Part shown: piece after piece, positions 37,174 through 45,187 of the stretch
How the letters are laid out: every line of letters starts with the position of its first letter
Numbering within the stretch: the first letter of the stretch is position 1
Source of the DNA: Vibrio maerlii
GTDB lineage: Bacteria > Pseudomonadota > Gammaproteobacteria > Enterobacterales > Vibrionaceae
Direction of reading: 5' to 3'
NCBI RefSeq assembly: GCF_003415655.1
Contig: NZ_QRHC01000005.1
Span: 1-64,000, forward strand
Length of the DNA: 64,000 nt
Position numbers and translations under genes: made by a program
Notes under the pieces: generated by a model
Seen by the model: the letters and a program-made list of their open reading frames with translations, nothing else
Databases searched by the model: none
Told to the model about the DNA's origin: nothing

Positions 37174-37271
37174 TCAAAAACCGTCTTCATTACATCAAGT
37201 AAAACTTAAAGACTATCTCATGTATACGATGAACAAATAAATATGCTCTCTCAGCTTTCTGAATGAATGAA

Positions 37272-37457
37272 CTAAAACTCAACACAGCCAAAACTAAACA
37301 TAAAACAACCTTCTTCTAAATCAGGTACTCTTACGTTTCTATCGCTGGTCTTCCTACTCTCTTTTGTTTGTTTTGCCTTGCGCTGAACTTTCATTCTTGC
37401 TTCTTCGTTCAAATCTGAGGCTGGAACATTTGTGTCAGAATGTACTGCGTCTTTCAT
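37272..37457 (-). CDS. Small hydrophilic protein with a Cys-containing tail, 61 aa
   Basis: I do not recognise it. AGGAGAG sits six bases before the ATG, which makes translation credible. The first 45 residues are highly charged and basic. The C-terminus is EEGCFMFSFGCVEF, with two cysteines seven residues apart, which could bind metal or react with thiols. It diverges from the cation-efflux gene, and a TetR-type operator lies between them (37490-37505), so it may belong to the regulon. Confidence 0.5.
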   Translation of the reverse strand: MKDAVHSDTNVPASDLNEEARMKVQRKAKQTKESRKTSDRNVRVPDLEEGCFMFSFGCVEF

Positions 37458-37489
37458 TCTACTCTCCTAGCAATCATTTATACACAATA

Positions 37490-37505
37490 TAGAACGATCG
37501 TTCAA
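37490..37505. promoter_or_regulatory. TetR-type operator between the 61-aa gene and the cation-efflux gene
   Basis: TAGAACGATCGTTCAA, a near-perfect copy of the regional palindrome. It can serve either divergent gene. Confidence 0.75.
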
Positions 37506-37578
37506 AATATAATATCTTCAATTTTGAATGTTGTTCATGCAAAAGTGAACGTAAGAAAGATTTACCGATGAGGGTCAC

Positions 37579-38448
37579 ATGAGAGAGTTCGCAGTCATTG
37601 TTTTAAATGCCATTGTCAATACACTATTAGCATGTGCCAAGGTCATTATCGGCACCCTATTCCATTCCCCCGTTTTAGTGGCTGATGGTGTCCATTCCTT
37701 TTCAGATCTTGTCACTGATATCTTTGCTGCTATTGGTCTAAAAGTATCAAACAGAGCACCTGATGATGCCCACCCTTTCGGCCATGGCGGGGCTGAATAC
37801 ATCTTTAATGCAACGGTGGCAATAATCATCTTTGTTTTCACGCTCCTCATCACAGTAGACTTCATCCAGACTCTTACAGTTCCATCCGAAACAGTTTCTT
37901 CATTAGTGATCATGACTGCGATAGCAACGTTTGCGGTTAAGTTGATTGTGAGTCAATTCACTCTAAAGAAAGGCGAGGAACTCTCATCCGAAACACTTAA
38001 AAACAGTGGACTGGAAGGACGAGGAGATGCCATAACATCACTTGTTATGGTTGTTGGTGTTTTAATCACTTCATTTGGTATTGAACAGGATATACGGTTT
38101 CTTCAGTACGCTGACAAGGTAGCTACGTTATATATTATCTATATCCTTGTAGGTGTATCGCTTGAGATCTATCGCAATGCCTTAATTAATGCAGCGACCA
38201 CGCATACTAGTGACCAGGTAAAGGAATAATATCTCAATACTATCCACCAATTCGATATAGATGCCCCCTTACACAGCCTTTTGGTGTTCAAGAATGGCAC
38301 TCAAAACAAACTAATCGTTAATTTAGAAAGCCATCACTTTTTTAAAATTGATGATCTTCTGCTTTACTCAAAACAGCTTCGGCTTCACCTAAAAGCAGCA
38401 CACCCTGAAATCGCATACATTGTTATGGAATATATTCAACAAGCTTGA
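37579..38448 (+). pseudogene. Cation diffusion facilitator gene with an in-frame TAA
   Basis: The frame from ATG 37579 (GAGGGTCAC upstream) encodes the CDF membrane domain: ADGVHSFSDLVTD, HPFGHGGAEYIF and GLEGRGDAITSLVMV. It stops at TAA 38227-38229 after QVKE. The same frame then continues for 72 sense codons (YLNTIHQFDIDAPLHSLLVF, NLESHHFFKIDDLL, HPEIAYIVMEYIQQA) to TGA 38446-38448, which is the normal cytoplasmic C-terminal domain. With the stop removed the product would be 289 residues, a usual CDF length. Metal or proton antiport is the family role. The truncated product may be inactive, or be read through at low level. Confidence 0.85.
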
Positions 38449-38460
38449 ACGAACGTTCAG
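38445..38460 (+). promoter_or_regulatory. TetR-type operator upstream of the 38530 operon
   Basis: TTGAACGAACGTTCAG. It overlaps the original stop codon of the cation-efflux frame and lies 69 bp before the next start. Confidence 0.8.
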
Positions 38461-38529
38461 ATGGCATTATCATTAGCTCTCCTACACTTATGGCACTTCG
38501 CTAGAAAAGAACACATTATTGGAGCTAAG

Positions 38530-38865
38530 ATGCAATTCAGCCTAATGAACAATACCCCTGTACATTTTATTTTCGGGATTATCATGGTGATCATTTTTAT
38601 AATCACCACATTTAAATTGAAAGGTCCCCAAAAGAAGCTTGGCTTAAGGGCTATGCACATTGTTTTTGTACCCGTTTTTTTATCGGGAGCGTACATATGG
38701 ACGATAGTGCCATTTAGCATTCCGCTTCTTATAAAGAGTGTTGCTGCATCCATTGCATTCTTCTTCATGACAAAAATCGCTAAAGACCCATCAGACCTCA
38801 CTAATTGGGTAGTCTGTGGAACACTAATCTCTATTGGTGGAACTCTTGCCGTTACGATGATTTAA
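38530..38865 (+). CDS. Small four-helix membrane protein, 111 aa
   Basis: I do not recognise a firm family. Four hydrophobic helices are visible: HFIFGIIMVIIFIITTF, MHIVFVPVFLSGAYIW, LLIKSVAASIAFFFM and WVVCGTLISIGGTLAV. ATG 38530 is chosen because GGAG lies five bases upstream. An earlier ATG at 38461 would start inside the operator edge without a binding site. It is first in an operon with the sigma-like gene and the broken EamA gene. Confidence 0.7.
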   Translation: MQFSLMNNTPVHFIFGIIMVIIFIITTFKLKGPQKKLGLRAMHIVFVPVFLSGAYIWTIVPFSIPLLIKSVAASIAFFFMTKIAKDPSDLTNWVVCGTLISIGGTLAVTMI

Positions 38866-38882
38866 AGGCGTTGTAAATCCTT

Positions 38883-39335
38883 ATGAAACAACAAGAACTT
38901 TTTCAGTTATCTCTATGGATGACTGGCTCAATGAGCAAAGCAAACCAATTGCTTATCAGTGTATTTAAACGAACTGACTATATAGATTTTTTCAAAATGC
39001 AGTGTTCACAGCGATTACGTAAAGTCTACGAGACATTTCAAGCTGAAAGTTTCAGTCAGGAAATATGCGAAGAAGAGATCGAACTATTGTCGGTTAACCA
39101 CCGACTATTAAAACAGATATTACACCTTCCTCTTGATTCAAGAATTGCCATTGGGCTACAAACTGTTATGGGAATGACCATCGATGAGATAGCCTACATA
39201 ACAAGCAAGAATATCACACAAGTCACATACGACCTTTACTCTGGTCGATTGCCCCTCGCACAATATGCATCGCTGATTTCAGAGTCGGAAGGCATTGCCC
39301 TAAAACAACATTCGATAGGTCTAGAAGGCCGATGA
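38883..39335 (+). CDS. Sigma-factor-like protein of unknown role
   Basis: 150 residues. The C-terminal part, LPLDSRIAIGLQTVMGMTID then EIAYITSKNITQVTYDLYSG, resembles sigma-70 region 4 of ECF-type factors. The N-terminal part (SLWMTGSMSKANQLLISVF, FKMQCSQRLRKVYETF) only loosely recalls region 2. It may be a degenerate ECF factor or a regulator built on one. It lies 17 bp after the membrane protein, and its stop overlaps the EamA start (ATGA). Confidence in sigma activity is low. Confidence 0.5.
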   Translation: MKQQELFQLSLWMTGSMSKANQLLISVFKRTDYIDFFKMQCSQRLRKVYETFQAESFSQEICEEEIELLSVNHRLLKQILHLPLDSRIAIGLQTVMGMTIDEIAYITSKNITQVTYDLYSGRLPLAQYASLISESEGIALKQHSIGLEGR

Positions 39336-40221
39336 CGTTATTAACTAATAAAAAACTTCATCAGTGGATCCTAGCCTTAATCCCAATTCAATTCGTATTC
39401 CTTTGGAGTACAGGGTTTATTGGAGCGAAGTTTACTGTAGCTTATAGCGACCCTTTCTGGCTGTTATTCCTAAGAGGTTTCTTTTCTTGCATTACCTTCA
39501 TCATCATCGCATCAATACTTAAGTCGCCATGGCCAAGTTGGACGACAATTAAAAAGCAAATGATAGCTGGGATCATGCTGCAAGCGATGTTCTTGGGAGG
39601 TGCATTTAAGGCAATCAGCCTGAATATGCCTGCAACTTTTGTCTCTTTAGTTACAGGACTTCAACCAATTTTAACTGCTCTTATTATCTCTAGAAAGGGA
39701 CAAGGCTATCTTGGCTTCAATGGGGAGGGATTATCGTAGGGTTTGCAGGCGTATTCCTTGTCCTCTCTCCATTCAGTGCAGATACAACCAATATCTCTCT
39801 TGACGCCTTTCTACTTTCCATCACTGCTTTGCTTGGGATTACTCTTGGTACCTTATATCAGAAAAGCTTCACTAGTGATGGTTCATTGATTACCCAGATT
39901 CTATTCCAATATTTGGCATTAACTCTTGTCATGGGAGTTTTGTCACTTGTATACGAAGATCAGAGCGTTCAATGGAGTCTATCTTTTGTATTAGGTTTAG
40001 GCTGGCTTGTTGTTGGACTGTCACTATCTGCTACTTTGCTGTTGATGCATATGATCAAACATGGCGAGGCAACGAAAGTATCCAGTTATTTCTATTTGGT
40101 GCCTTCATTCACAGCTGTAGAGTCATGGATTATTTTTCAAGAAAGCATCACTCCTCTAGCATTCTTTGGAATGATTTTAACAATGATTGGGCTTGTAATG
40201 TTCTCTCTCAAAAAACAATAG
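39332..40221 (+). pseudogene. EamA/DMT-family exporter gene with a frameshift
   Basis: The first part (39332-39739) encodes FVFLWSTGFIGAKF, then LFLRGFFSCITFI and TFVSLVTGLQPILTALI, then loses the family pattern. Changing frame by one base near the AAAGGG run at 39694-39700 restores it: TRLSWLQWGGIIVGFAGVFL, then the second five-helix repeat to 40221 (VMGVLSLVYED, HGEATKVSSYFYLVPSFTAV). Together the parts make a normal transporter of about 296 residues. The family exports metabolites and drugs. As sequenced, the gene is broken unless an assembly error is at fault. Confidence 0.85.
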
Positions 40222-40248
40222 CGACTCTGCGCATAAACGATAGAAACA

Positions 40249-40275
40249 ACAAAAAGCCGCATCAATGTGCGGCTT
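40249..40275 (-). terminator. Terminator of the DUF2798 gene
   Basis: Stem AAGCCGC/GCGGCTT, with an A-run on the plus-strand left side that gives a T-run on the minus strand. Confidence 0.8.
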
Positions 40276-40321
40276 GGAGTCAAATATCAAAAGGTTTAAA
40301 TTGATTTAGCTAACCTGTTTG

Positions 40322-40567
40322 TTATGCCTTTGGCGCTGGTTCAAGAAGAACCTTAGTAACAAAAAGACGAACCGTTGGTGCCACTACTGCTAATAACATA
40401 AGCGCTGACGGAAGCATTTGACCAAGTGCTGCAACCCAAGCATCAAAAAATGACATTCCATTTGGTAGATTTTTATAAACCATAATCGCTGGCATGCTAA
40501 GTAGCATTGTTGGAAGAACCATTGAAACCATTAGCGGATATTGGAATTTACGTGGAAGCTTTTTCAT
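40322..40567 (-). CDS. DUF2798 family small membrane protein
   Basis: 81 residues with two hydrophobic helices (MVSMVLPTMLLSMPAIMVY and LGQMLPSALMLLAVVAPTVRLF), ending in a short soluble tail. The pattern LPRKFQYPLMVSMVLPTMLL plus APTVRLFV fits DUF2798. The function is unknown. It diverges from the LysR gene, and a promoter element shared with the DoxX gene lies between them, so LysR control is likely. Confidence 0.75.
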   Translation of the reverse strand: MKKLPRKFQYPLMVSMVLPTMLLSMPAIMVYKNLPNGMSFFDAWVAALGQMLPSALMLLAVVAPTVRLFVTKVLLEPAPKA

Positions 40568-40620
40568 TTTTTGACTCCGATTGACTAACTGATGGCTGTA
40601 TTCTAGGCTAGCCTTTGCGA

Positions 40621-40665
40621 ATCAAAAACAGACAATTCTGAATTTAAAGCGTGCATATATGAAAG
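40621..40665. promoter_or_regulatory. Shared LysR-region promoter element, copy 1
   Basis: This 45-bp block matches 46549-46593 at about 34 positions, including the runs TCAAAAACAG and CGTGCATA and the shared tail TGAAAG. It lies between the LysR gene and the divergent DUF2798 gene and runs into the LysR start codon. The second copy lies upstream of the DoxX gene. This pattern suggests a common binding site for the adjacent LysR protein. Confidence 0.65.
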
Positions 40666-41582
40666 CAAAAGACATCTCAAACTTATATCTATTCTGTCAA
40701 TCTGTTGAGTGTGGGGGCTTTGCTGCGGCAAGCTTGAAGACCAATGTCTCTGCACCGACCTTATCACGTGCTGTTGCCCACCTTGAAGAGCAATTGAGTG
40801 AAAAGCTAGTGCATCGTAACGCTAAACAGTTCCAACTGACAACGGCTGGTAATGAGTACTACCAACGTTTTGCCTCAATCTTCTCTCAGCTCGATGACCA
40901 GTGGATTCAGCTTTCCAATAGTCAACCTGTATTAACGGGTGAAATACGTATTTCTTGTCCAGAGCCATTCGCAGATTACTTCCTACAACAAATGGCGATT
41001 GATTTTATGGAGATGCACCCCGAGGTATCCATCTCGATTCAATTTAGCTCTGGCACAGAACGCTTTTTTGACGAGCAGATTGATCTGGCTTTGGTGACGA
41101 CCCCGCCTCATGCTTCTCACTTAATTCAGCGCCGCTTATTTCAATCACCACTGGTTTTGGCGGCGGCACCAAACTACATCGACAGGCATGGTATGCCTAG
41201 TAAAGTTGAAGAGTTAATCAATCACAAACTATTAGCAGGCAACGAAATGCCTTACTGGGAGTTTAAAGAGAATGGGACCCCAGTCCGAATTCCGTTTAAA
41301 CCAAGCTATTCAGTAAACAGCCTAAGACTGACAATTGAGGCAGCCTTAGCGGGCGTTGGTATTTGTTTGATGCCTCAAGCCCCTTTTGAACAATTTGCAG
41401 CTCAAGGAAAATTGCTTCCAATACTTCCAGACGTAGAGGGACCAACAGGCACAGCTTACATGATATGGGCAGATCGAAAGCTTATCTCAGCGAGAGTTGT
41501 AGCATTTCGAGATATGATCTTTGAGCGTTTTCAACAACCCTCTGGTTTCCTTTCTTCTATTGGCACAAAGAAAACCGATTGA
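40659..41582 (+). CDS. LysR-family transcriptional regulator
   Basis: 307 residues. The N-terminal winged helix-turn-helix reads LYLFCQSVECGGFAAASLKT, then APTLSRAVAHLEEQLSEKLV. The C-terminal co-inducer domain runs from GEIRISCPEPFADYFLQQMA to about residue 290. It is divergent from DUF2798. The likely targets are DUF2798 and DoxX through the shared 45-bp element. The inducer is unknown. Confidence 0.9.
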   Translation: MKAKDISNLYLFCQSVECGGFAAASLKTNVSAPTLSRAVAHLEEQLSEKLVHRNAKQFQLTTAGNEYYQRFASIFSQLDDQWIQLSNSQPVLTGEIRISCPEPFADYFLQQMAIDFMEMHPEVSISIQFSSGTERFFDEQIDLALVTTPPHASHLIQRRLFQSPLVLAAAPNYIDRHGMPSKVEELINHKLLAGNEMPYWEFKENGTPVRIPFKPSYSVNSLRLTIEAALAGVGICLMPQAPFEQFAAQGKLLPILPDVEGPTGTAYMIWADRKLISARVVAFRDMIFERFQQPSGFLSSIGTKKTD

Positions 41583-41599
41583 GAGGACTCTTACACATA

Positions 41600-41626
41600 G
41601 AAAAGAGCCAAGCATTCGCTTGGCTC
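41600..41626 (-). terminator. Terminator of the TetR1-NrtS operon
   Basis: GAGCCAAGC and GCTTGGCTC form a 9-bp perfect stem around ATTC, with TTTT following on the minus strand. Confidence 0.85.
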
Positions 41627-41632
41627 ATTCAA

Positions 41633-41863
41633 CTATTGGTATTCTCTGGCAGACGATACGGCAGAGTAAAGAGAAACGCAAAATGGCACGCAATATGACA
41701 AAGCAGCCTTTATTCCCCTTTGTATATCCATTTGATTATTGAATAGCGCTTCACCATGGTTGATGAGCATCAAAATAGTCCCAACCAACAAGGCAATTTT
41801 TAGAGACTTTGCGATTAGATGGGCATCTATCAACGAAAAAGCATTCTGTTGTTGTGATTTCAT
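41633..41863 (-). CDS. NrtS-like small membrane protein
   Basis: 76 residues. The stretches LKIALLVGTILMLINHGEAL and LSYCVPFCVSLYSAVSS match the NrtS family of two-helix nitrate/nitrite transport proteins. ATG 41863 has GAGGTG upstream and lies just after the TetR1 stop, so it is co-transcribed with the repressor. Its function in this regulon is unclear. Confidence 0.75.
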   Translation of the reverse strand: MKSQQQNAFSLIDAHLIAKSLKIALLVGTILMLINHGEALFNNQMDIQRGIKAALSYCVPFCVSLYSAVSSAREYQ

Positions 41864-41864
41864 A

Positions 41865-42461
41865 CTACACCTCAAAGCTTAATGGATACTGGTTAAACAT
41901 CTTGTCAATGTTCCTTTCCATTTCCTGCGTATCCCCACTTCCTTTAAGATAAGAGCGCATGCCAATGATCTGAATCTGTAGATGTTTTGCCAATTCATTT
42001 GCAGACAGTTGAGACACAAGCTCATTTTGTTCCAATGCCTGCGTAAATATGACTGCCATCGCCTGTTCAAATTTCTCTAATAACCGTTGAGCCTCTTCCA
42101 ACAAGTCACGATTTTCATCGGTTAATTCACTGATCGTTTTCGTGAGCATACAGATACCACTCGGAGCAGATTCCGCACTTTCTAACACTGATGTTTTAGT
42201 GATTGCAATTAATGCCTGATGAGCAGACCCGCTCCTTGAAGCAATGTCGTTCATCATTTCGACAAACGTATCTGCATAATAGTTGAGAGCTTCTTTATAC
42301 AGCCCCTCTTTACTGTCAAACGTTGCGTAGATGCTTCCTGCTTTTAAATTCACAACGTCTTGCAGATTACGTATTGATGTTGCATTGAATCCTTTCTCCC
42401 AATAGAGATTCATCGCTTTTTTTAAGACTTCTTCTCGATCGAATTTAGGATAGTTAGCCAT
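41865..42461 (-). CDS. TetR/AcrR-family repressor 1
   Basis: About 198 residues. The helix-turn-helix runs from FDREEVLKKAMNLYWEKGF to LKAGSIYATFDSKEGLYKEA. The ligand domain contains SAPSGICMLTKTISELTDE with one conserved Cys at the place of the GC motif of many electrophile-sensing TetR proteins. It is clearly paralogous to the regulator at 47452-48042, with an identical GSIYATF recognition segment. ATG 42461 is chosen because the upstream ATG at 42491 lies in the operator. The operator at 42476-42491 implies autorepression. Confidence 0.9.
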   Translation of the reverse strand: MANYPKFDREEVLKKAMNLYWEKGFNATSIRNLQDVVNLKAGSIYATFDSKEGLYKEALNYYADTFVEMMNDIASRSGSAHQALIAITKTSVLESAESAPSGICMLTKTISELTDENRDLLEEAQRLLEKFEQAMAVIFTQALEQNELVSQLSANELAKHLQIQIIGMRSYLKGSGDTQEMERNIDKMFNQYPLSFEV

Positions 42462-42475
42462 GATAAAACTCTTAC

Positions 42476-42491
42476 TTGAACAATCGTTCAT
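42476..42491 (-). promoter_or_regulatory. TetR-type operator upstream of TetR1
   Basis: TTGAACAATCGTTCAT ends 15 bp before the TetR1 start codon, where repressor binding would block initiation. Confidence 0.85.
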
Positions 42492-42557
42492 ATTGTAAGT
42501 ATAACTATGAATAAATGCCAGTCAAAATGGAAAATTAGTTCAACTCGTCAATGAAAT

Positions 42558-43171
42558 TTATCGAGAGTATTTTGCTCTGATTGCCAAAAAGCTTTCAAGA
42601 TTATCTAGGGTCTGTTGACCTTTCGTGGTTAAATTTTGTTCGAGATAAAATCGTTTTAGGCGCGGCAAGGGGTGTGTAGCCTAGTCATTCTAAGTAAATA
42701 CCCCTTAACAAAGCATAAAACGATTTTAGCCGAACCCTTCGGGCAGCGTTTGTGCTTCATTCCCACTGTGTTATCGGCTTCTCATGTAGGCTAGCTACAC
42801 ATCAAAGCCTCTGCCTTGTGGAAATTTCCCACAAACTGCTGCAAAAACCAGCTCGAAAGGTCAACAGACCCTTGCAGTAGATCAACCAGTGCAGGGTCAA
42901 AGTGTTTGCCTTTTTCTTCTTTAAATAACGCAATAATTTTCTCAATAGACCACGCTAGTTTATAAACTCGTTCAGTACCAAGTGCATCAAAAACATCAGC
43001 GATAGCCGTAATTCGACCGTAGATATGAATGTCTTCCCCAATTAACCCATGGGGATAACCTGAGCCATCCCACTTTTCATGGTGCTCGCCAGCTATGATA
43101 GCAGCAGCCTTTAAAATAGGACGTTCTGAGTGATTTAACAGCTCGTAACCGAGTTTGGCGTACCCTTTCAT
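42558..43171 (-). pseudogene. HD-GYP domain remnant, 5' truncated and split by a MITE
   Basis: The right part encodes GYAKLGYELLNHSERPILKA, then GEHHEKWDGSGYPHGLIGED, then ITAIADVFDALG and HFDPALVDLLQ, the core of an HD-GYP c-di-GMP phosphodiesterase. The metal-binding N-terminal half is missing. The frame enters the 266-bp inverted-repeat element. When that element is removed, the frame resumes as DNLESFLAIRAKYSR and stops at 42558, a normal HD-GYP tail. The gene is therefore dead in at least two ways. It lies next to a GGDEF cyclase gene. Confidence 0.85.
42607..42872. mobile_element. 266-bp MITE with 19-bp perfect terminal inverted repeats
   Basis: AGGGTCTGTTGACCTTTCG (42607-42625) is the exact reverse complement of 42854-42872. 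The element has no transposase and no plausible gene. Excising exactly these 266 bp restores the HD-GYP reading frame, which fixes its borders. No target duplication is seen. It looks like a non-autonomous element mobilised in trans. Confidence 0.85.
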
Positions 43172-43295
43172 GGAAGATTTCGACAGGATGCAACCACACT
43201 AAAAACGATCATTTAAACACTTTAACGGAATCCTATCCTATATGTTTCATCAAATGGGTTGTGTATAGTGTAGACAGCAACATAAGGGGGCTTCA

Positions 43296-44222
43296 ATGTC
43301 ACACAATATAGGTGGTTTCAACCTTGAATCCATGCTGAATGCATTACCAGATAGAGTCTTTGTCATCTCGGAATCTGGTAAGTTTTTAAAGCTCTACGGT
43401 GGCAAAGAAAGCCAATTTGATTACCAAAAAGATTCCATGATTGGCATGTCATTCTACGACATATTTCATTTTGCCCCTGAGCAAGCTGACAGAATGAAAG
43501 CCCTTATCAATGAAGCCCTAGATTCAAATGGTGCGAGAAATATCACCTATCAGCTCTCTCCAGAAACCTTTCCTGACGTTCCTGGCTTAAAGGTGCCAGA
43601 TTCCACCCAGTGGTTTGAGGGCAGAGTTCAAGCCCTTCCCCATACCGTTGACGGACATCGAGCGGTGGTTTGGGTCGCACGTAATGTTACTGAAAATGAA
43701 CAACTAAAATCTGAACTTAAAAAGAAAGCTGAACAGGATTATCTAACAGGGCTTCTCAATAAGCGCTCCCTCGATGGCAAAGTTCGACAGCTTATCGAAC
43801 GAAAAAGTAACGAACCTTGTGACGGAACACTACTTCTCCTTGATATCGACCATTTTAAGAAAGTGAATGATACCTATGGTCACTTAACTGGGGATGACGT
43901 AATTCAAGCCGTAGCTTCCATCATCAAGAACAATACCGATGAGTTTGGTTATTCAGGCAGAATTGGAGGCGAAGAATTTGGTGGGTTGCTATGCAATATG
44001 AGTGATGAGCAGGCAACCGATATAGCAGAGTCTATAAGACAACAAGTTGAAGCAATAACGTTCACTTCGATTAATGGTGATTCGTTCTCTATTACTATCA
44101 GCATTGGTATTGGAAAAATAGAGCCAGCAGACACTCTACTATCACAAGTATTTCATCGCTCAGACACCGCCCTTTATGTGTCTAAAGAAAGCGGACGTAA
44201 TCAAGTTAATTGGTTCAAGTAG
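43296..44222 (+). CDS. PAS-GGDEF diguanylate cyclase 1
   Basis: 308 residues. A PAS-like sensor domain (about 10-135; LPDRVFVISESGKFLKLYGG, VVWVARNVTENEQ) leads into a GGDEF domain with DYLTGLLNKRSLD, LLLDIDHFKKVNDTYGH and the active loop GRIGGEEFGG. It should make c-di-GMP. AGGGGG precedes the ATG. It is paralogous to the gene at 53770-54702. Only a degenerate version of the regional operator (near 43202-43216) is visible, so regulon membership is doubtful. Confidence 0.9.
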   Translation: MSHNIGGFNLESMLNALPDRVFVISESGKFLKLYGGKESQFDYQKDSMIGMSFYDIFHFAPEQADRMKALINEALDSNGARNITYQLSPETFPDVPGLKVPDSTQWFEGRVQALPHTVDGHRAVVWVARNVTENEQLKSELKKKAEQDYLTGLLNKRSLDGKVRQLIERKSNEPCDGTLLLLDIDHFKKVNDTYGHLTGDDVIQAVASIIKNNTDEFGYSGRIGGEEFGGLLCNMSDEQATDIAESIRQQVEAITFTSINGDSFSITISIGIGKIEPADTLLSQVFHRSDTALYVSKESGRNQVNWFK

Positions 44223-44350
44223 TATGGCGATCATCGATGGCAAAATGCCTTTGATCACCATAAGTGCGATGAATATTCCGCCAGGTTCATCGAAAAAACC
44301 AAAGCTCAAATAAATAATAGGCACGAGCGAGACAAAACGTGCAAATAGCA

Positions 44351-44376
44351 AAAAAGGCATCCTTTTACAGGATGCC
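44351..44376 (-). terminator. Terminator after the hydrolase remnant
   Basis: GGCATCC and GGATGCC flank a seven-base loop, and a T-run follows on the minus strand. Confidence 0.8.
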
Positions 44377-44414
44377 CAGATATCATTTAATAGCGACATA
44401 TTAGGTCGAAGTTT

Positions 44415-45086
44415 TTAGCCTAGAAGCAGTTTCAAGTACTCTTCTTCAGCATCAATCTGTAGGAAGTGCCCTGCATTTTCGATCTGCTGAACCGAGATGT
44501 TCTTAAATGTATTTGAAAGAATTGAACCAGGACCTTCCCAAGATTGATGTGGGTCTTTCATTGCCCAAATTAGGTTTACTGGCAGCTCAACTTTCTTCAG
44601 AGCTTCCATATTCGCTTTAGTATCTTCGTTAGTTAGGCTACGAAGAAGATTAGCGAATTCAGCACGACCTACTTCATGGCTCAGTTTTGAATCTAAGAAT
44701 ACCGCTTCAAGGATCTCATCTGTAATCTGATGTTTGTTCATAAAAGTTGAGCGGATGAATGGACCTAGCTCACCGCCAATCGCACCTGCTTCTGCTGCCA
44801 TTTCAAATTGCTCAGCGCTTGCAGCGTCAATTAGACCTTGCATTGCAGGTACAGGCCAAGTATCTGCTGTGATGGAGTTTGAAAGCGTTGCTTTTTCAAA
44901 CGCTGCTTCATTTGCAACCAGAAGACCTTGAGCAACACCACCACCAATGTCGTGTGCGATTAACCAAATATTTTTCCAACCTTCAGCAACAATCCAATCA
45001 TTCAAGAGATTTGCACTCGCCTGAATACCGTAGTGCGCTTTATCAGCCACTCGTGTTTCACCAAAACCAGGTAGATCAGGGGCAAC
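44415..45086 (-). pseudogene. Alpha/beta hydrolase (haloalkane-dehalogenase-like), N-terminus lost
   Basis: The frame begins in VAPDLPGFGETRVADKAHYG, directly after an in-frame TAA that belongs to a different remnant. It continues with NIWLIAHDIGGGVAQG, where Asp sits at the nucleophile position as in haloalkane and haloacetate dehalogenases. The catalytic His is in NAGHFLQID. The usual first 60 residues or so, with the HGxP oxyanion loop, are gone. An ATG at 45050 could start a 211-residue product lacking that part. Dehalogenation is inferred from the nucleophile and from the haloacid dehalogenase gene next to it. Confidence 0.75.
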
Positions 45087-45176
45087 TTACATAGTTACCC
45101 ACTCTTCACTGCGCGTTGGATGAATCGCCACAACAGAATCAAAACGGCTTTTGTATTCTCGGAACGCAACTATTGG
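45087..45176 (-). pseudogene. C-terminal remnant of a glutathione-reductase-like flavoprotein
   Basis: Thirty codons read PIVAFREYKSRFDSVVAIHP then TRSEEWVTM and stop. AIHPT(R)SEEWVTM is the usual C-terminus of glutathione-disulfide reductase, including the catalytic His-Pro. The stop directly abuts the sense start of the hydrolase fragment, so one deletion joined the two genes. Short but distinctive. Confidence 0.65.
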
Positions 45177-45187
45177 TCATCTCATGT

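Noticed and set aside
37524..37537. TTGAATGTTGTTCA as a second operator before the cation-efflux gene
   Set aside because: The arm spacing is one base short of the consensus, and the left arm lacks its C.
42607..42872. Inverted repeats as a long terminator or attenuator
   Set aside because: The arms are 228 bp apart and excising the whole element restores a protein frame, which fits a mobile element better.
43202..43216. Degenerate TetR-type site before GGDEF1
   Set aside because: Only the central GATC and scattered arm bases match, and both arms fail at key positions.
44160..44399. 79-codon minus-strand frame with hydrophobic segments
   Set aside because: It has no ribosome binding site, runs through the terminator hairpin at 44351-44376 and overlaps the end of GGDEF1. 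A decayed membrane-protein scrap at 44225-44350 is possible but cannot be supported.
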